Assembly: GCA_018268055.1 (NCBI GenBank)
Contig: JAFDXF010000089.1
Coordinates: 166,748 to 230,747, forward strand
DNA length: 64,000 nucleotides
Origin: Bacteroidota bacterium
Lineage (GTDB): Bacteria > Bacteroidota > Bacteroidia > Chitinophagales > Chitinophagaceae
Direction: 5' to 3'
The number at the start of each line of letters is the position of its first letter. The stretch's first letter is position 1. The notes below the pieces were generated by a model. It was not told where the DNA came from. It saw only the letters and a program-made list of their open reading frames with translations, and made no database searches. Shown piece by piece: positions 34,165-43,450 of this stretch. A program made the position numbers and the translations under genes.

Positions 34165-34182
34165 TTCCTGTTATTACAGGAA
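34165..34182 (+). other. Hairpin between rsmH and ftsL
   Basis: A perfect 7-bp inverted repeat TTCCTGT / ACAGGAA with a TATT loop, 30 bp before the ftsL start. There is no T run after it, so it is more likely an RNA-processing or translational element than a terminator. Confidence 0.45.
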
Positions 34183-34212
34183 ATGAAAAACCAAAAATGA
34201 GTATAAAACTCA

Positions 34213-34578
34213 ATGGCGAAAGAACAACAAATAGAAAAAGAAAAAAGCCCATCCGGAATAAAACAATCCGTATGGAAACGCTGGTTAAACTATCAGTCGG
34301 TAGTGAAGCAGTTGCCATTCTTTTTGTTCCTGACAGGTTTGGCAGTGCTTTACATCTATAATGGACATTATGCGGATAATACAATCCGACAGATTAATAA
34401 AACGGCAAAAGATGTTAAAGAGTTGAAATATGAATACACAATACTGAAAGGCGAAGTGATGGCATTGAGTAAACCCGGTGAAGTAGCAAAGGCGGTAGAG
34501 CCGTTGGGATTAAAAGTATTGACAGAGTCGCCGATAGTATTGAAAGATTCAGTGAATGTAGTAAAGAGTAGTAATTAA
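34213..34578 (+). CDS. ftsL: FtsL-like cell division protein
   Basis: A 121-aa bitopic membrane protein: cytoplasmic basic N-terminus of ~35 residues, one transmembrane helix (about LPFFLFLTGLAVLYIYN, residues 37-53) and a periplasmic coiled coil (DNTIRQINKTAKDVKELK). This fits the Bacteroidota FtsL-like family found between rsmH and the PBP gene. FtsL works with FtsB/FtsQ to activate septal peptidoglycan synthesis. Sequence similarity to E. coli FtsL is minimal; the call rests on topology and gene position. Confidence 0.82.
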   Translation: MAKEQQIEKEKSPSGIKQSVWKRWLNYQSVVKQLPFFLFLTGLAVLYIYNGHYADNTIRQINKTAKDVKELKYEYTILKGEVMALSKPGEVAKAVEPLGLKVLTESPIVLKDSVNVVKSSN

Positions 34579-34651
34579 AAATTCTTTCTGGACGAACTAC
34601 AGAAAGATGGACGGATAACAACAACTAAGAACAAAAAAAACGAAACGTACA

Positions 34652-36787
34652 TTGGACGTTAAACGGGACATATTATGGCGTGTGTATGTTAGCTTTATTG
34701 GCATTGCATTACTCAGCGTATTTGTATTTGCAAAAGCACTTTACATACAGCGTGTTCAAGGAAGCCACTGGCGCAATATGAGCGACAGTCTTCATCAGCG
34801 ATTTATCCCATTAGTAGCTGAGCGAGGTACTATCTATAGTGAAGATGGAGAAATGCTCAGTGCTTCTGTTCCTACATTTGATATTTACATAGATTTTAAT
34901 GCAGAAGGTTTAAGAGATAAGAAAGGCAAAAGATTTTTTGACAATGTAGATTCTCTTTCTATCTCACTATCAAGCTATTTTAAAGATAAGTCAACTGCAG
35001 AGTACAAAAAAGATTTGCAGGCAGCCTATAATAAGCCGAATAACCGACATTGGTTATTGAAAAAGAAATTGACTTTTGAAGACTACAAAGTGCTTCGAGA
35101 CTTTCCATTAGTAAGACTTGGAAAAAACAAAAGCGGGGTAATTGTTGAAACAGACTCAAAACGTTTGACACCTTTTCAATTATTGGCAAACAGAACGATA
35201 GGCTTATCCAGACAATATGTTGCTGCAGATAAAACAACAAAATCACAAAATGTAGGTTTGGAAAAAAGTTATGATACTGTATTGAGTGGACGTGATGGGC
35301 AAAAATTAGTTCGCTTTATTGCCGGCGGTACGGCTATACCTATTGAAGGTTCTGAAACAGATCCTATCAATGGTCAAGATGTATTTACAACCCTCGATGT
35401 TCAAATTCAGGATATCGCTGAAAATGCATTAATGAAAATGATGCAACAATGTCAGGGGCCTTATGGTACTGCAATTGTGATGGAAACAGCAACAGGAAAA
35501 ATTAAAGCGTTGGCCAATCTCGGTCGTCAGGAAGATGGAAGTTATTGGGAAGATGATAATTATTCTGTAAGAGCCACAGAGCCGGGTTCAACAATCAAGT
35601 TATCTACGCTGTTGGCAGTTTTGGATAAGGGTAGCAGCAAGCCCGATGATATGGTAGAGATCGGTGGCGCAGGTAGAGCACAAGTAGGAAATAAAATGGT
35701 GACTGATGCTGAAAGAGCACCAAAACCAAATATGACAGTATTGGAATGTTTTGCACACAGTTCCAATATCGGAATGAGCAAACTTGCTTACAAAGCGTTT
35801 AGCAATCGCCCGATTGAGTTGAAAGATTACTTACATAAATATCATTTGGATGTTCGTTCGCCAATTGATTTTACCGATGTGCCCAAACCAATGATGGCTC
35901 CTTTAGATCAGAAAGGCAGTGCATTGGGTAATTTATTGTGGATGAGTTTTGGTTATGGAATTCAAGTAAGCCCATTGCAAATATTAACACTCTATAACTC
36001 TGTTGCCAATAATGGAAAAATGATGAAGCCTTATTTGGTAGATAGAATTCAGGGAAATGGTATTGTGAAAAAACAATTCACTCCGGTTGTTTTAGAAGAA
36101 AATGTTAGCAAACCATTTGTTATTGCAGAAGCAAAACAAGCAATGGAAATGGTGGTAACCGAAGGTACTGCGAGAAAAGCATTTAAAGGTATGCCATTCG
36201 CTGTTGCAGGAAAAACAGGTACTGCACACGTGTCAGATGGAAAAATAAAATACGATCATGGAGTGTATCAGGCCACTTTTGTGGGCTATTTTCCTGCAGA
36301 TAAACCTCAATACACTTGCATCGTAGTAATCCGTACAAAGCCACATGATCCTGTTCACTTCGGTGGTTCTTTGGCCGCCCCTGTATTCAGAGAAATTGCT
36401 ACAAAACTTTATCCGCAGTATATCAAGCAAAAAAACGCTACGCAATATGCTTTAGTAAAAGACAGTACAAAATATTTTTATGCAGGCACTACTTCAGACG
36501 TTAAGAAAGTTTATCAAGCAATGAATATACAATATGCAGATTCTGCACAGCAAAGCTCTTGGGCTGTGGTGTATGCAAATAATTATTATCCAGTAGTTAA
36601 GTCGAATAATGTGCGTGAGCAAGTAATGCCCAATGTAAAAGGGCTGGGTTTGAAAGATGCTGTATTTCTATTAGAAAGTATGGGTTTGAAAGTGAGTATA
36701 AAAGGAAGAGGAAAAGTATCCACTCAATCTATTCCTGCCGGAACAGCATTGAAAAAAGGGATAATGGTGATATTAGAATTGAGTTGA
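34652..36787 (+). CDS. ftsI: Septal penicillin-binding protein with PASTA domain (FtsI/PBP3)
   Basis: The transpeptidase that cross-links septal peptidoglycan, partner of FtsW. The 711-aa product has one N-terminal helix, a dimerisation domain and a transpeptidase domain with STIK (about residue 313), SSN (about 370) and KTG (about 520). A single C-terminal PASTA domain starts at VMPNVKGLGLKDAVFLLES. The start is TTG 34652: the family N-terminus (DVKRDILWRVY) begins there, and the only upstream in-frame ATG (34607) is separated by a stop at 34616. A weak start may keep synthesis low. Confidence 0.93.
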   Translation: MDVKRDILWRVYVSFIGIALLSVFVFAKALYIQRVQGSHWRNMSDSLHQRFIPLVAERGTIYSEDGEMLSASVPTFDIYIDFNAEGLRDKKGKRFFDNVDSLSISLSSYFKDKSTAEYKKDLQAAYNKPNNRHWLLKKKLTFEDYKVLRDFPLVRLGKNKSGVIVETDSKRLTPFQLLANRTIGLSRQYVAADKTTKSQNVGLEKSYDTVLSGRDGQKLVRFIAGGTAIPIEGSETDPINGQDVFTTLDVQIQDIAENALMKMMQQCQGPYGTAIVMETATGKIKALANLGRQEDGSYWEDDNYSVRATEPGSTIKLSTLLAVLDKGSSKPDDMVEIGGAGRAQVGNKMVTDAERAPKPNMTVLECFAHSSNIGMSKLAYKAFSNRPIELKDYLHKYHLDVRSPIDFTDVPKPMMAPLDQKGSALGNLLWMSFGYGIQVSPLQILTLYNSVANNGKMMKPYLVDRIQGNGIVKKQFTPVVLEENVSKPFVIAEAKQAMEMVVTEGTARKAFKGMPFAVAGKTGTAHVSDGKIKYDHGVYQATFVGYFPADKPQYTCIVVIRTKPHDPVHFGGSLAAPVFREIATKLYPQYIKQKNATQYALVKDSTKYFYAGTTSDVKKVYQAMNIQYADSAQQSSWAVVYANNYYPVVKSNNVREQVMPNVKGLGLKDAVFLLESMGLKVSIKGRGKVSTQSIPAGTALKKGIMVILELS

Positions 36788-36806
36788 GTAATAAAAATTA
36801 TGGTGT

Positions 36807-38270
36807 GTGTTATTACAGGATGTATTATATAAAGTAGCAGTAAGATCAATAAAAGGAAATTCATCTGTAGCAATAAAAAACATACAGATTGATTCAAGAA
36901 AAATAAGTAGTAGTTCTTTGTTTGTAGCAGTGAAAGGGGAAAAAACAGATGGGCATTCATACATCAATAATGCAATTGCCAATGGAGCGATTGCAGTAGT
37001 ATGTGAAACATTGCCATCATTGCTACAAGATGATATTGTATATGTATTGGTAGAAAACAGTGCAGATGCTGCCGGTTGGATTGCTCATAATTTTTATAGA
37101 AAACCATCGGAGCAATTGAAACTGATAGGCGTAACCGGTACAAATGGGAAAACAACGATTGCTACTTTATTATATAAGCTCTTTACAAGATTGGGATATA
37201 CCGTAGGATTGATCAGCACAGTAGAAAATAAAATTGCTGCAACAACAATAGCTGCTACACATACTACGCCAGACGCAGTGAGTTTGAATGCACTGCTTCG
37301 GCAAATGGCGGATAATCAATGCTCGTATGTATTTATGGAGACAAGCTCTCATGCAATACATCAAGGGAGAGTTGCAGGGTTAAATTATGCCGGCGGAATT
37401 TTCAGCAATATCACACACGATCATCTGGATTATCATAAAACATTTGATGAATACATCCGTGTGAAGAAAGCCTTCTTTGACTCATTGCCAGCCTCAGCCT
37501 TTGCCTTGAGTAATGCAGATGATAAAAGAGGACAAGTGATGTTGCAAAACACTGCTGCAAAAAAGTATTATTACAGCTTGCGTACTGTGGCAGATTTTAA
37601 AGGAAAAATTTTGGATAGTAGTTTGAATGGCCTTCAGATGAATGTAAATGATGTAGATGTGCATTTCAGATTGATTGGTGAGTTTAATGCATACAATCTA
37701 TTAGCAGTATTTGGCACAGCAATTTGTTTGGGCGAAGAAAAACAAGAAGTACTGACTATCCTGAGTGAACTGACCGGTGCAGAAGGGCGTTTTGATTATG
37801 TCATATCACCGATTGAAAATATAATTGCTGTGGTCGATTATGCTCATACGGATGATGCCTTGCTGAATGTGCTGGCTACTATTAAGAAAATGAAAAAAGG
37901 TTATGAGCAGATTATTACAGTAGTTGGATGCGGCGGTGATCGAGATAAAACAAAAAGACCAAAAATGGCAGAAGTAGCATGTGCGCATAGCGACAAAGTA
38001 ATTTTTACCAGCGATAATCCAAGAAGTGAAGACCCTGCACAAATTATAAATGATATGGAACAAGGATTAGTGCCATCTTATAAAAAAAAGTATATCTCAA
38101 TAGTTGATAGGAAGGAAGCGATAAAAGCGGCCATTAGCCTGGCAAAAAGAGATGATATAATTCTGATTGCAGGCAAAGGGCATGAAAAATATCAAGAAAT
38201 AAATGGAGTGAAAAACCATTTTGATGATAAAGAACAAGTAAACATTTTTTTTGAATTATTAGAAAAGTAA
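36807..38270 (+). CDS. murE: UDP-N-acetylmuramoyl-tripeptide synthetase MurE
   Basis: Adds the third residue (usually meso-diaminopimelate) to the UDP-MurNAc dipeptide. The 487-aa product has N-terminal IQIDSRKISSSSLFVAVKG, ATP loop GVTGTNGKTTIATLLYK near residue 107, the HTTPDAVSLNALL segment, and the C-terminal DNPRSEDP motif, which is the signature of diaminopimelate-adding enzymes. The only start in frame after a stop is GTG 36807, and it aligns with the family N-terminus. It lies 19 bp after ftsI. Its third-residue choice follows from the DNPR motif. Confidence 0.94.
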   Translation: MLLQDVLYKVAVRSIKGNSSVAIKNIQIDSRKISSSSLFVAVKGEKTDGHSYINNAIANGAIAVVCETLPSLLQDDIVYVLVENSADAAGWIAHNFYRKPSEQLKLIGVTGTNGKTTIATLLYKLFTRLGYTVGLISTVENKIAATTIAATHTTPDAVSLNALLRQMADNQCSYVFMETSSHAIHQGRVAGLNYAGGIFSNITHDHLDYHKTFDEYIRVKKAFFDSLPASAFALSNADDKRGQVMLQNTAAKKYYYSLRTVADFKGKILDSSLNGLQMNVNDVDVHFRLIGEFNAYNLLAVFGTAICLGEEKQEVLTILSELTGAEGRFDYVISPIENIIAVVDYAHTDDALLNVLATIKKMKKGYEQIITVVGCGGDRDKTKRPKMAEVACAHSDKVIFTSDNPRSEDPAQIINDMEQGLVPSYKKKYISIVDRKEAIKAAISLAKRDDIILIAGKGHEKYQEINGVKNHFDDKEQVNIFFELLEK

Positions 38271-38276
38271 ACTGTT

Positions 38277-39560
38277 ATGCTCTACCATTTATACAAATGG
38301 CTTGAATACGAAGGAATACATGTACCGGGTATGAGACTTTTCGACTTCATAACCTTCCGTGTGTTGCTGGGTATTATCTTGTCTTTGTTTATAACAGTTT
38401 TCTATGGTAAAAAGTTGATTAAGTTTTTACAAAAGAAACAAATCGGTGAAAGTATTCGTGAAGAAGGTTTAGCCGGTCAAGAAAGTAAAAAAGGTACACC
38501 TACCATGGGCGGTATCATCATAGTATTTGCAATTATCATTCCTACTTTACTACTTGCCAATCTTACGAACGTGTATATAATAGTAATGCTGATTAGTACA
38601 GTGTGGATGGGCGCTATAGGCTTTTTAGATGATTATTTAAAAATCAGAGGAAAGAAGATAGCACAACAAAAAGGTAAGGAGTATAAAAAATCAGGTAATG
38701 ATGGCTTAGCGGGAAAGTTCAAAATATTAGGGCAGGTTGGTTTAGGAATTTTAGTAGGTACTACACTTTATTTTAATGGTGAAGTAAAAATCTGGAGAGA
38801 ATATATTGGAACAACAACGGATGCACAAAAATCAACGATCACAATACCCAAAACAGTAAATGGCAAAACAAAATATTTTGTAGAATCTAAAATGCCGGTT
38901 ACTACAATACCATTTGTAAAAAATCACGAATTCAATTATTCAAAATTATTACCGGCTGCATGGAGAGATTATACTTGGATATTGTATATTTTGATTGTAA
39001 CATTTATTATTACTGCAGTATCCAATGGCGCAAACCTTACAGACGGATTGGATGGTTTAGCCACAGGTACATCAGCCATTATTGGTTCGCTGTTGGGTAT
39101 TCTCGCTTATGCAAGTAGTAATCTTGTTTTTGCAGACTATCTCAACATAATGTATATACCGGGTTTGGAAGACTTATCCATTTTTATTGCAGCCTTAGTT
39201 GGTGCGTGTATTGGTTTCTTATGGTATAATTCTTTTCCTGCACAGATTTTTATGGGTGATACCGGTAGTTTAATGTTAGGTGGAGTTATTGCCTCATTGG
39301 CCATCATTGTGCATAAAGAATTATTGATACCGATTTTCTGCGGAATATTTTTTGTTGAAGCAGTGAGTGTAATTATGCAGCGCTATTATTTTAAATATAC
39401 CAGAAAAAAATATGGAGAAGGCAGACGAGTGTTTTTGAAAGCGCCTTTACATCATCATTTTCAAGTGAAAGGAATGCATGAAGTAAAAATTGTAACCAGA
39501 TTTTGGATTGTAACGGTGCTGTTGGTAGTGTTGAGTATCGTGACTTTAAAGATGAGATAA
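38277..39560 (+). CDS. mraY: Phospho-N-acetylmuramoyl-pentapeptide transferase MraY
   Basis: Transfers phospho-MurNAc-pentapeptide to undecaprenyl phosphate, giving lipid I at the inner membrane. The 427-aa product has about ten transmembrane helices and the family motifs GTPTMGG near residue 73, GFLDDYLK with the catalytic Asp pair, NLTDGLDGLATG, and the C-terminal APLHHHFQ. It is longer than the ~360-aa E. coli enzyme because of an extra loop between helices 4 and 5 (WREYIGTTTDAQKSTI region), as in other Bacteroidota. Fourth enzyme-level step of the dcw order here. Confidence 0.95.
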   Translation: MLYHLYKWLEYEGIHVPGMRLFDFITFRVLLGIILSLFITVFYGKKLIKFLQKKQIGESIREEGLAGQESKKGTPTMGGIIIVFAIIIPTLLLANLTNVYIIVMLISTVWMGAIGFLDDYLKIRGKKIAQQKGKEYKKSGNDGLAGKFKILGQVGLGILVGTTLYFNGEVKIWREYIGTTTDAQKSTITIPKTVNGKTKYFVESKMPVTTIPFVKNHEFNYSKLLPAAWRDYTWILYILIVTFIITAVSNGANLTDGLDGLATGTSAIIGSLLGILAYASSNLVFADYLNIMYIPGLEDLSIFIAALVGACIGFLWYNSFPAQIFMGDTGSLMLGGVIASLAIIVHKELLIPIFCGIFFVEAVSVIMQRYYFKYTRKKYGEGRRVFLKAPLHHHFQVKGMHEVKIVTRFWIVTVLLVVLSIVTLKMR

Positions 39561-39564
39561 AAAA

Positions 39565-39583
39565 ATGAAATAAATATAAACGG
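39565..39583 (+). repeat. Short intergenic motif in the dcw cluster, copy 2
   Basis: ATGAAATAAATATAAACGG, 4 bp after the mraY stop, matches the motif after rsmH (34109) at 17 of 19 positions and also begins Met-Lys-stop. The gap to murD (39561-39734) further holds an inverted repeat GTACTC-N11-GAGTAC around 39699-39721 but no gene. Confidence 0.5.
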
Positions 39584-39734
39584 CTTACTGAAAAACCCAT
39601 GAACCAATTTTTATGAAGAACCAAAATGATCCAATGTGTTTTGAAAATTGAATTGTGGTGCAGTTGTAAGAGAGTTCAATACTTATGAAAAACCGTACTC
39701 CGTACAAGACAGAGTACAAAACGTAGATGAGGAA

Positions 39735-41075
39735 ATGAAAAAGCGCTTAGTCATATTAGGAGGAGGAGAAAGTGGTGTAGGCGCAGCGATTTTGGGAAAG
39801 AAAAAAGGCTATGATGTTTTTCTCTCCGATGGAAGTTCTTTGAAAGACGAATATCGTAACGAGTTGCAACAGGCAGGTATTGCATTTGAAGAAGGAATGC
39901 ATACCGAAGCAAAAATTCTGAATGCCGACGAGGTAATGAAAAGTCCCGGCATACCGGAAAAAGCAGCAATAGTAAAAAAAATTAGAGCGCAAGGAATTGA
40001 AATTATTAGTGAGATAGAATTTGCTTATCGGTATAAAGGCGATAGCAAGATTATTGCCATTACCGGTAGTAATGGAAAGACAACTACTACAACATTAATT
40101 TATCATATCTGCAAAACAGCAGCGCTTGATTGTGCACTTGTTGGAAACATCGGAACATCATTTGCGAAGCAAGTAGCTGAAAATCCAAAACCACTCTATG
40201 TGTTGGAGGTGAGTAGTTTTCAGCTGGATGATATAAAAACGTTTAAAGCTGACGTAGCTGTGCTGACCAATATAACCGAAGACCATCTGGACCGTTACGA
40301 TTATCGTTTTGAAAATTATATAAACAGTAAGTTTCGTATTACCATGAATCAGCAGGCAGATGATTATTTTATCTACTGTGCTGATGATGAAATAACAATG
40401 AAGTATTTAAACAAATTCAATATTCAATCAAAACAACTGCCAATTAGTATGAAAAGAGAATTACCTAATGGAGCATTTATTAAAGACGGAGATATGTATG
40501 TAAGAACAGGAGAAGATTTTTCACAGATGAGTGTATTTGATTTTGCTTTGAAAGGAAAGCATAATCAATACAATACTATGGCCGCATGCGTGGCAGCCGG
40601 TACACTGAAAATTCGAAAAGATAAAATCAGAGAGGCGATGCAAGATGTTCAACAATTAGAACATAGAATGGAACACGTAGGAATGGTAAGGGGAATAGAG
40701 TTTGTGAATGATAGTAAAGCAACCAATGTGAATTCTGTATGGTATGCTTTAGAAAGTATGACTAAACCTACAATATTAATTCTTGGCGGAGTGGATAAAG
40801 GGAATGATTACTCTTTGATTGAAGATTTAGTAAAAGAAAAAGTAAAAGCGATTATCTGTATGGGTAAGGATAATAAAAAAATACATACCGCATTCACAGG
40901 TATCGTAGATACAATTTTAGATGCGTCCTCTGCTGCAGAAGCTGTTCGAGCTGCATATAGTGTGGCAGCTAAAGGAGATGTGGTTTTGCTAAGCCCCGCT
41001 TGTGCCAGCTTTGATTTATTTAAAAATTATGAAGACAGAGGAACACAATTTAAAAATGCGGTTAAAGAATTATAA
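39735..41075 (+). CDS. murD: UDP-N-acetylmuramoylalanine-D-glutamate ligase MurD
   Basis: Adds D-glutamate to UDP-MurNAc-L-alanine. The 446-aa product begins KRLVILGGGESGVGAAILG (Rossmann-like), has the ATP loop ITGSNGKTTTTTLIYH near residue 109, and the catalytic-domain segments EVSSFQLDDI, HRMEHVG and NDSKATN. ATG 39735 is chosen because upstream residues in the open frame do not fit the family. The next gene, ftsW, begins at the base after the stop. Confidence 0.95.
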   Translation: MKKRLVILGGGESGVGAAILGKKKGYDVFLSDGSSLKDEYRNELQQAGIAFEEGMHTEAKILNADEVMKSPGIPEKAAIVKKIRAQGIEIISEIEFAYRYKGDSKIIAITGSNGKTTTTTLIYHICKTAALDCALVGNIGTSFAKQVAENPKPLYVLEVSSFQLDDIKTFKADVAVLTNITEDHLDRYDYRFENYINSKFRITMNQQADDYFIYCADDEITMKYLNKFNIQSKQLPISMKRELPNGAFIKDGDMYVRTGEDFSQMSVFDFALKGKHNQYNTMAACVAAGTLKIRKDKIREAMQDVQQLEHRMEHVGMVRGIEFVNDSKATNVNSVWYALESMTKPTILILGGVDKGNDYSLIEDLVKEKVKAIICMGKDNKKIHTAFTGIVDTILDASSAAEAVRAAYSVAAKGDVVLLSPACASFDLFKNYEDRGTQFKNAVKEL

Positions 41076-42341
41076 ATGGATGCAGTAAAAGATATAAGGT
41101 CAGGTATAAAAAACGCTTTCAATACTGAGCATATTATCAGTAAAACGAAAGGTGATAGAGTAATATGGGCATTAGTAGTCCTACTTACACTGGCTTCTTT
41201 ATTGGCAGTATATAGTGCAACCGGCTCACTGGCATATAAAAATTATAAAGGAAACACAGAAATATATTTGTTGAAGCAAGTACTCTTTATTATTGGCGGT
41301 ATTTTTTTAATCTATCTCGCACATCTTGCTAATTATACTTACTATTCTAAAGTGGCTAAGATAGCATTTATGCTTTCCATACCCTTGCTACTTTATACAT
41401 TAGTGTTCGGCGTAAAAATGAATGAAGGCAGTAGATGGATTAGATTGCCATTGATTAACATGACAATTCAGACATCCGACTTTGCCAAGCTTGCATTGTT
41501 TGTATATCTCGCTAGGCTATTAAGTAAAAAGCAAGATGTAATAAAGGATTTTAAAAAAGGGTTTTTACCGGTTATCACTCCGGTTTTGATTACTTGTGCC
41601 TTAATTGCTCCTGCCAACCTTTCAACTGCTCTATTATTGGGCGCCAGTTGTTTGCTTTTAATGTTTATTGGAAGAGTCAGCACAAAACATTTGTTGATGA
41701 CGATTGGAGTAGCATTGATCCCTATTGCGTTTCTGATAATGGCTGCAGTGGTGCGACATGGAAAAGATGGCGCAAATGATGAAGTGCATGTGAAGAAAGG
41801 TTCTACATTGTTTGGTAGAGTAGATACCTGGATTGGCCGTGTAGAAAGTTTTATATATGGAAGTAAAGATGATGTGGATAATGATGCCTATCAAGTAAAT
41901 CAAGCTAAGATCGCAATATCCAAAGGAGGTTTTTTGGGTGTTGGTCCGGGAAATAGTACAACAAGAGATTACTTGCCTCAAGCTTATAATGATTTTATTT
42001 ATGCTATTGTAATTGAAGAATATGGTTTAGCTGGTGGCTTGTTTATTATGTTTATCTATCTGGTGTTCTTGTATCGATGTATTAGAATATACAAACGATG
42101 TCCTTATGCATTTGGAGCTTTTTTGGCGCTGGGATTAAGTTTCACATTGGCAATTCAAGCAGTAGCAAATATGGCAGTAACAGTAAACTTGTTTCCGGTT
42201 ACAGGGGTCACATTGCCATTGGTCAGTATGGGTGGATCTAGCTTTTTCTTTACATGTGCAGCAATAGGAATCATACTGAGCGTAGCAAGAAATGTAGAAC
42301 AATTGGAAGGTAAAAACGATGAAGTTGAGATAAAAGAATAA
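41076..42341 (+). CDS. ftsW: Septal SEDS peptidoglycan glycosyltransferase FtsW
   Basis: A polytopic SEDS protein of 421 aa that polymerises glycan at the septum together with the ftsI product. After a ~30-residue cytoplasmic N-terminus there are about ten membrane helices. Family motifs include the NEGSRWIRL loop and the GVGPGNSTTRDYLPQAYNDFIYA region with the conserved acidic residue, and VTGVTLPLVSMGGSSF. It starts directly after murD and is followed by murG after one base, so translation of the three is probably coupled. Confidence 0.94.
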   Translation: MDAVKDIRSGIKNAFNTEHIISKTKGDRVIWALVVLLTLASLLAVYSATGSLAYKNYKGNTEIYLLKQVLFIIGGIFLIYLAHLANYTYYSKVAKIAFMLSIPLLLYTLVFGVKMNEGSRWIRLPLINMTIQTSDFAKLALFVYLARLLSKKQDVIKDFKKGFLPVITPVLITCALIAPANLSTALLLGASCLLLMFIGRVSTKHLLMTIGVALIPIAFLIMAAVVRHGKDGANDEVHVKKGSTLFGRVDTWIGRVESFIYGSKDDVDNDAYQVNQAKIAISKGGFLGVGPGNSTTRDYLPQAYNDFIYAIVIEEYGLAGGLFIMFIYLVFLYRCIRIYKRCPYAFGAFLALGLSFTLAIQAVANMAVTVNLFPVTGVTLPLVSMGGSSFFFTCAAIGIILSVARNVEQLEGKNDEVEIKE

Positions 42342-42342
42342 T

Positions 42343-43431
42343 ATGAAGAAGCGAGTGATTATAGCCGGAGGTGGTACAGGCGGACATATTTTTCCGGCAA
42401 TTGCGATTGCTAATTCGTTAAGAAAAATAGATCAAGAGATTGAAATATTATTTGTGGGGGCAAAGGGAAAAATGGAAATGGAGAAAGTACCTCAGGCAGG
42501 ATATCAGATTGAAGGATTGGACATAGCCGGTTTTAACAGAAGCTCTTTGACTAAAAATGTTGGACTGCCATTTAAGTTGATAAAAAGTTTTTTTCAGGTG
42601 CGTAGCATCTTTAAAAAATTTAAACCTGACGCTGTTATTGGTGTTGGTGGATATTCAAGCTTTCCGGTATTGCGATATGCTCAGGCAAAAAGAATAAAGA
42701 CTTTTATACACGAATCAAATTCGTTTGCCGGCAAATCAAATATTATGCTGGGGAAAAAAGCAACAAGAATTTTCACCGGTACTGATGGTATGGAAAAATT
42801 CTTTCCTGCGAATAAAATTTTGGTAACAGGTAATCCGGTGAGAAGTGCCATTGCTCATGCAAGCGTTTCAAGAAGTGAAGCAATTAAACATTTCTCGTTG
42901 AATGAGAACAAAAAAACACTATTAGTTGTAGGCGGAAGTCTTGGTGCCAAAACAATTAATGAATCGATTGATGCAGGGCTGGATAAACTAAACGAAGCAG
43001 GCTTACAACTAATCTGGCAAACCGGAAAGCCCTACTATGAAACTGCAAAAGCAAGTGTTGTAGGAAGAAGCGATGTGTGGATGAATGATTTTATTCCTCA
43101 AATGGAATATGCTTATGCAGCAGCCGATTTGGTAGTAGCACGTTCAGGCGCTATCACAGTAGCCGAATTATGTGCTGTAAAAAAACCGGTAGTGTTTGTG
43201 CCTTATCCGTTTGCGGCAGAAGATCATCAAACGGTAAATGCTATGCAGTTAATAAATAAAAATGCAGCATGGATGATAAAAGATAATGAAGCAAAACAAA
43301 AATTAGTAGATAGTGTAATTGAATTGCTGCAAAATGAATCGGCTCAAGAAAAGATGAAAATGAATATTGCGACGATGGCTGTAACGAATGCAGATGAGCG
43401 AATAGCAGATGAAATAATGAAATTGATATAA
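42343..43431 (+). CDS. murG: UDP-N-acetylglucosamine-muramyl pentapeptide glycosyltransferase MurG
   Basis: Adds GlcNAc to lipid I to give lipid II at the cytoplasmic face of the inner membrane. The 362-aa product has two GT-B lobes: the N-terminal IIAGGGTGGHIFPAIAIA loop (residues 6-23), the central GVGGYSSFP, LVVGGSLGAKTINE, and the C-terminal donor site VARSGAITVAELCAVKKPVVFVP. Length is normal. One base separates it from ftsW. Confidence 0.95.
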   Translation: MKKRVIIAGGGTGGHIFPAIAIANSLRKIDQEIEILFVGAKGKMEMEKVPQAGYQIEGLDIAGFNRSSLTKNVGLPFKLIKSFFQVRSIFKKFKPDAVIGVGGYSSFPVLRYAQAKRIKTFIHESNSFAGKSNIMLGKKATRIFTGTDGMEKFFPANKILVTGNPVRSAIAHASVSRSEAIKHFSLNENKKTLLVVGGSLGAKTINESIDAGLDKLNEAGLQLIWQTGKPYYETAKASVVGRSDVWMNDFIPQMEYAYAAADLVVARSGAITVAELCAVKKPVVFVPYPFAAEDHQTVNAMQLINKNAAWMIKDNEAKQKLVDSVIELLQNESAQEKMKMNIATMAVTNADERIADEIMKLI

Positions 43432-43450
43432 AAATAGTAGTACTGTCCTT

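Noticed and set aside
34607..34618. ATG 34607 as the ftsI start
   Set aside because: The frame stops after three codons (TAA 34616); the family N-terminus begins at TTG 34652.
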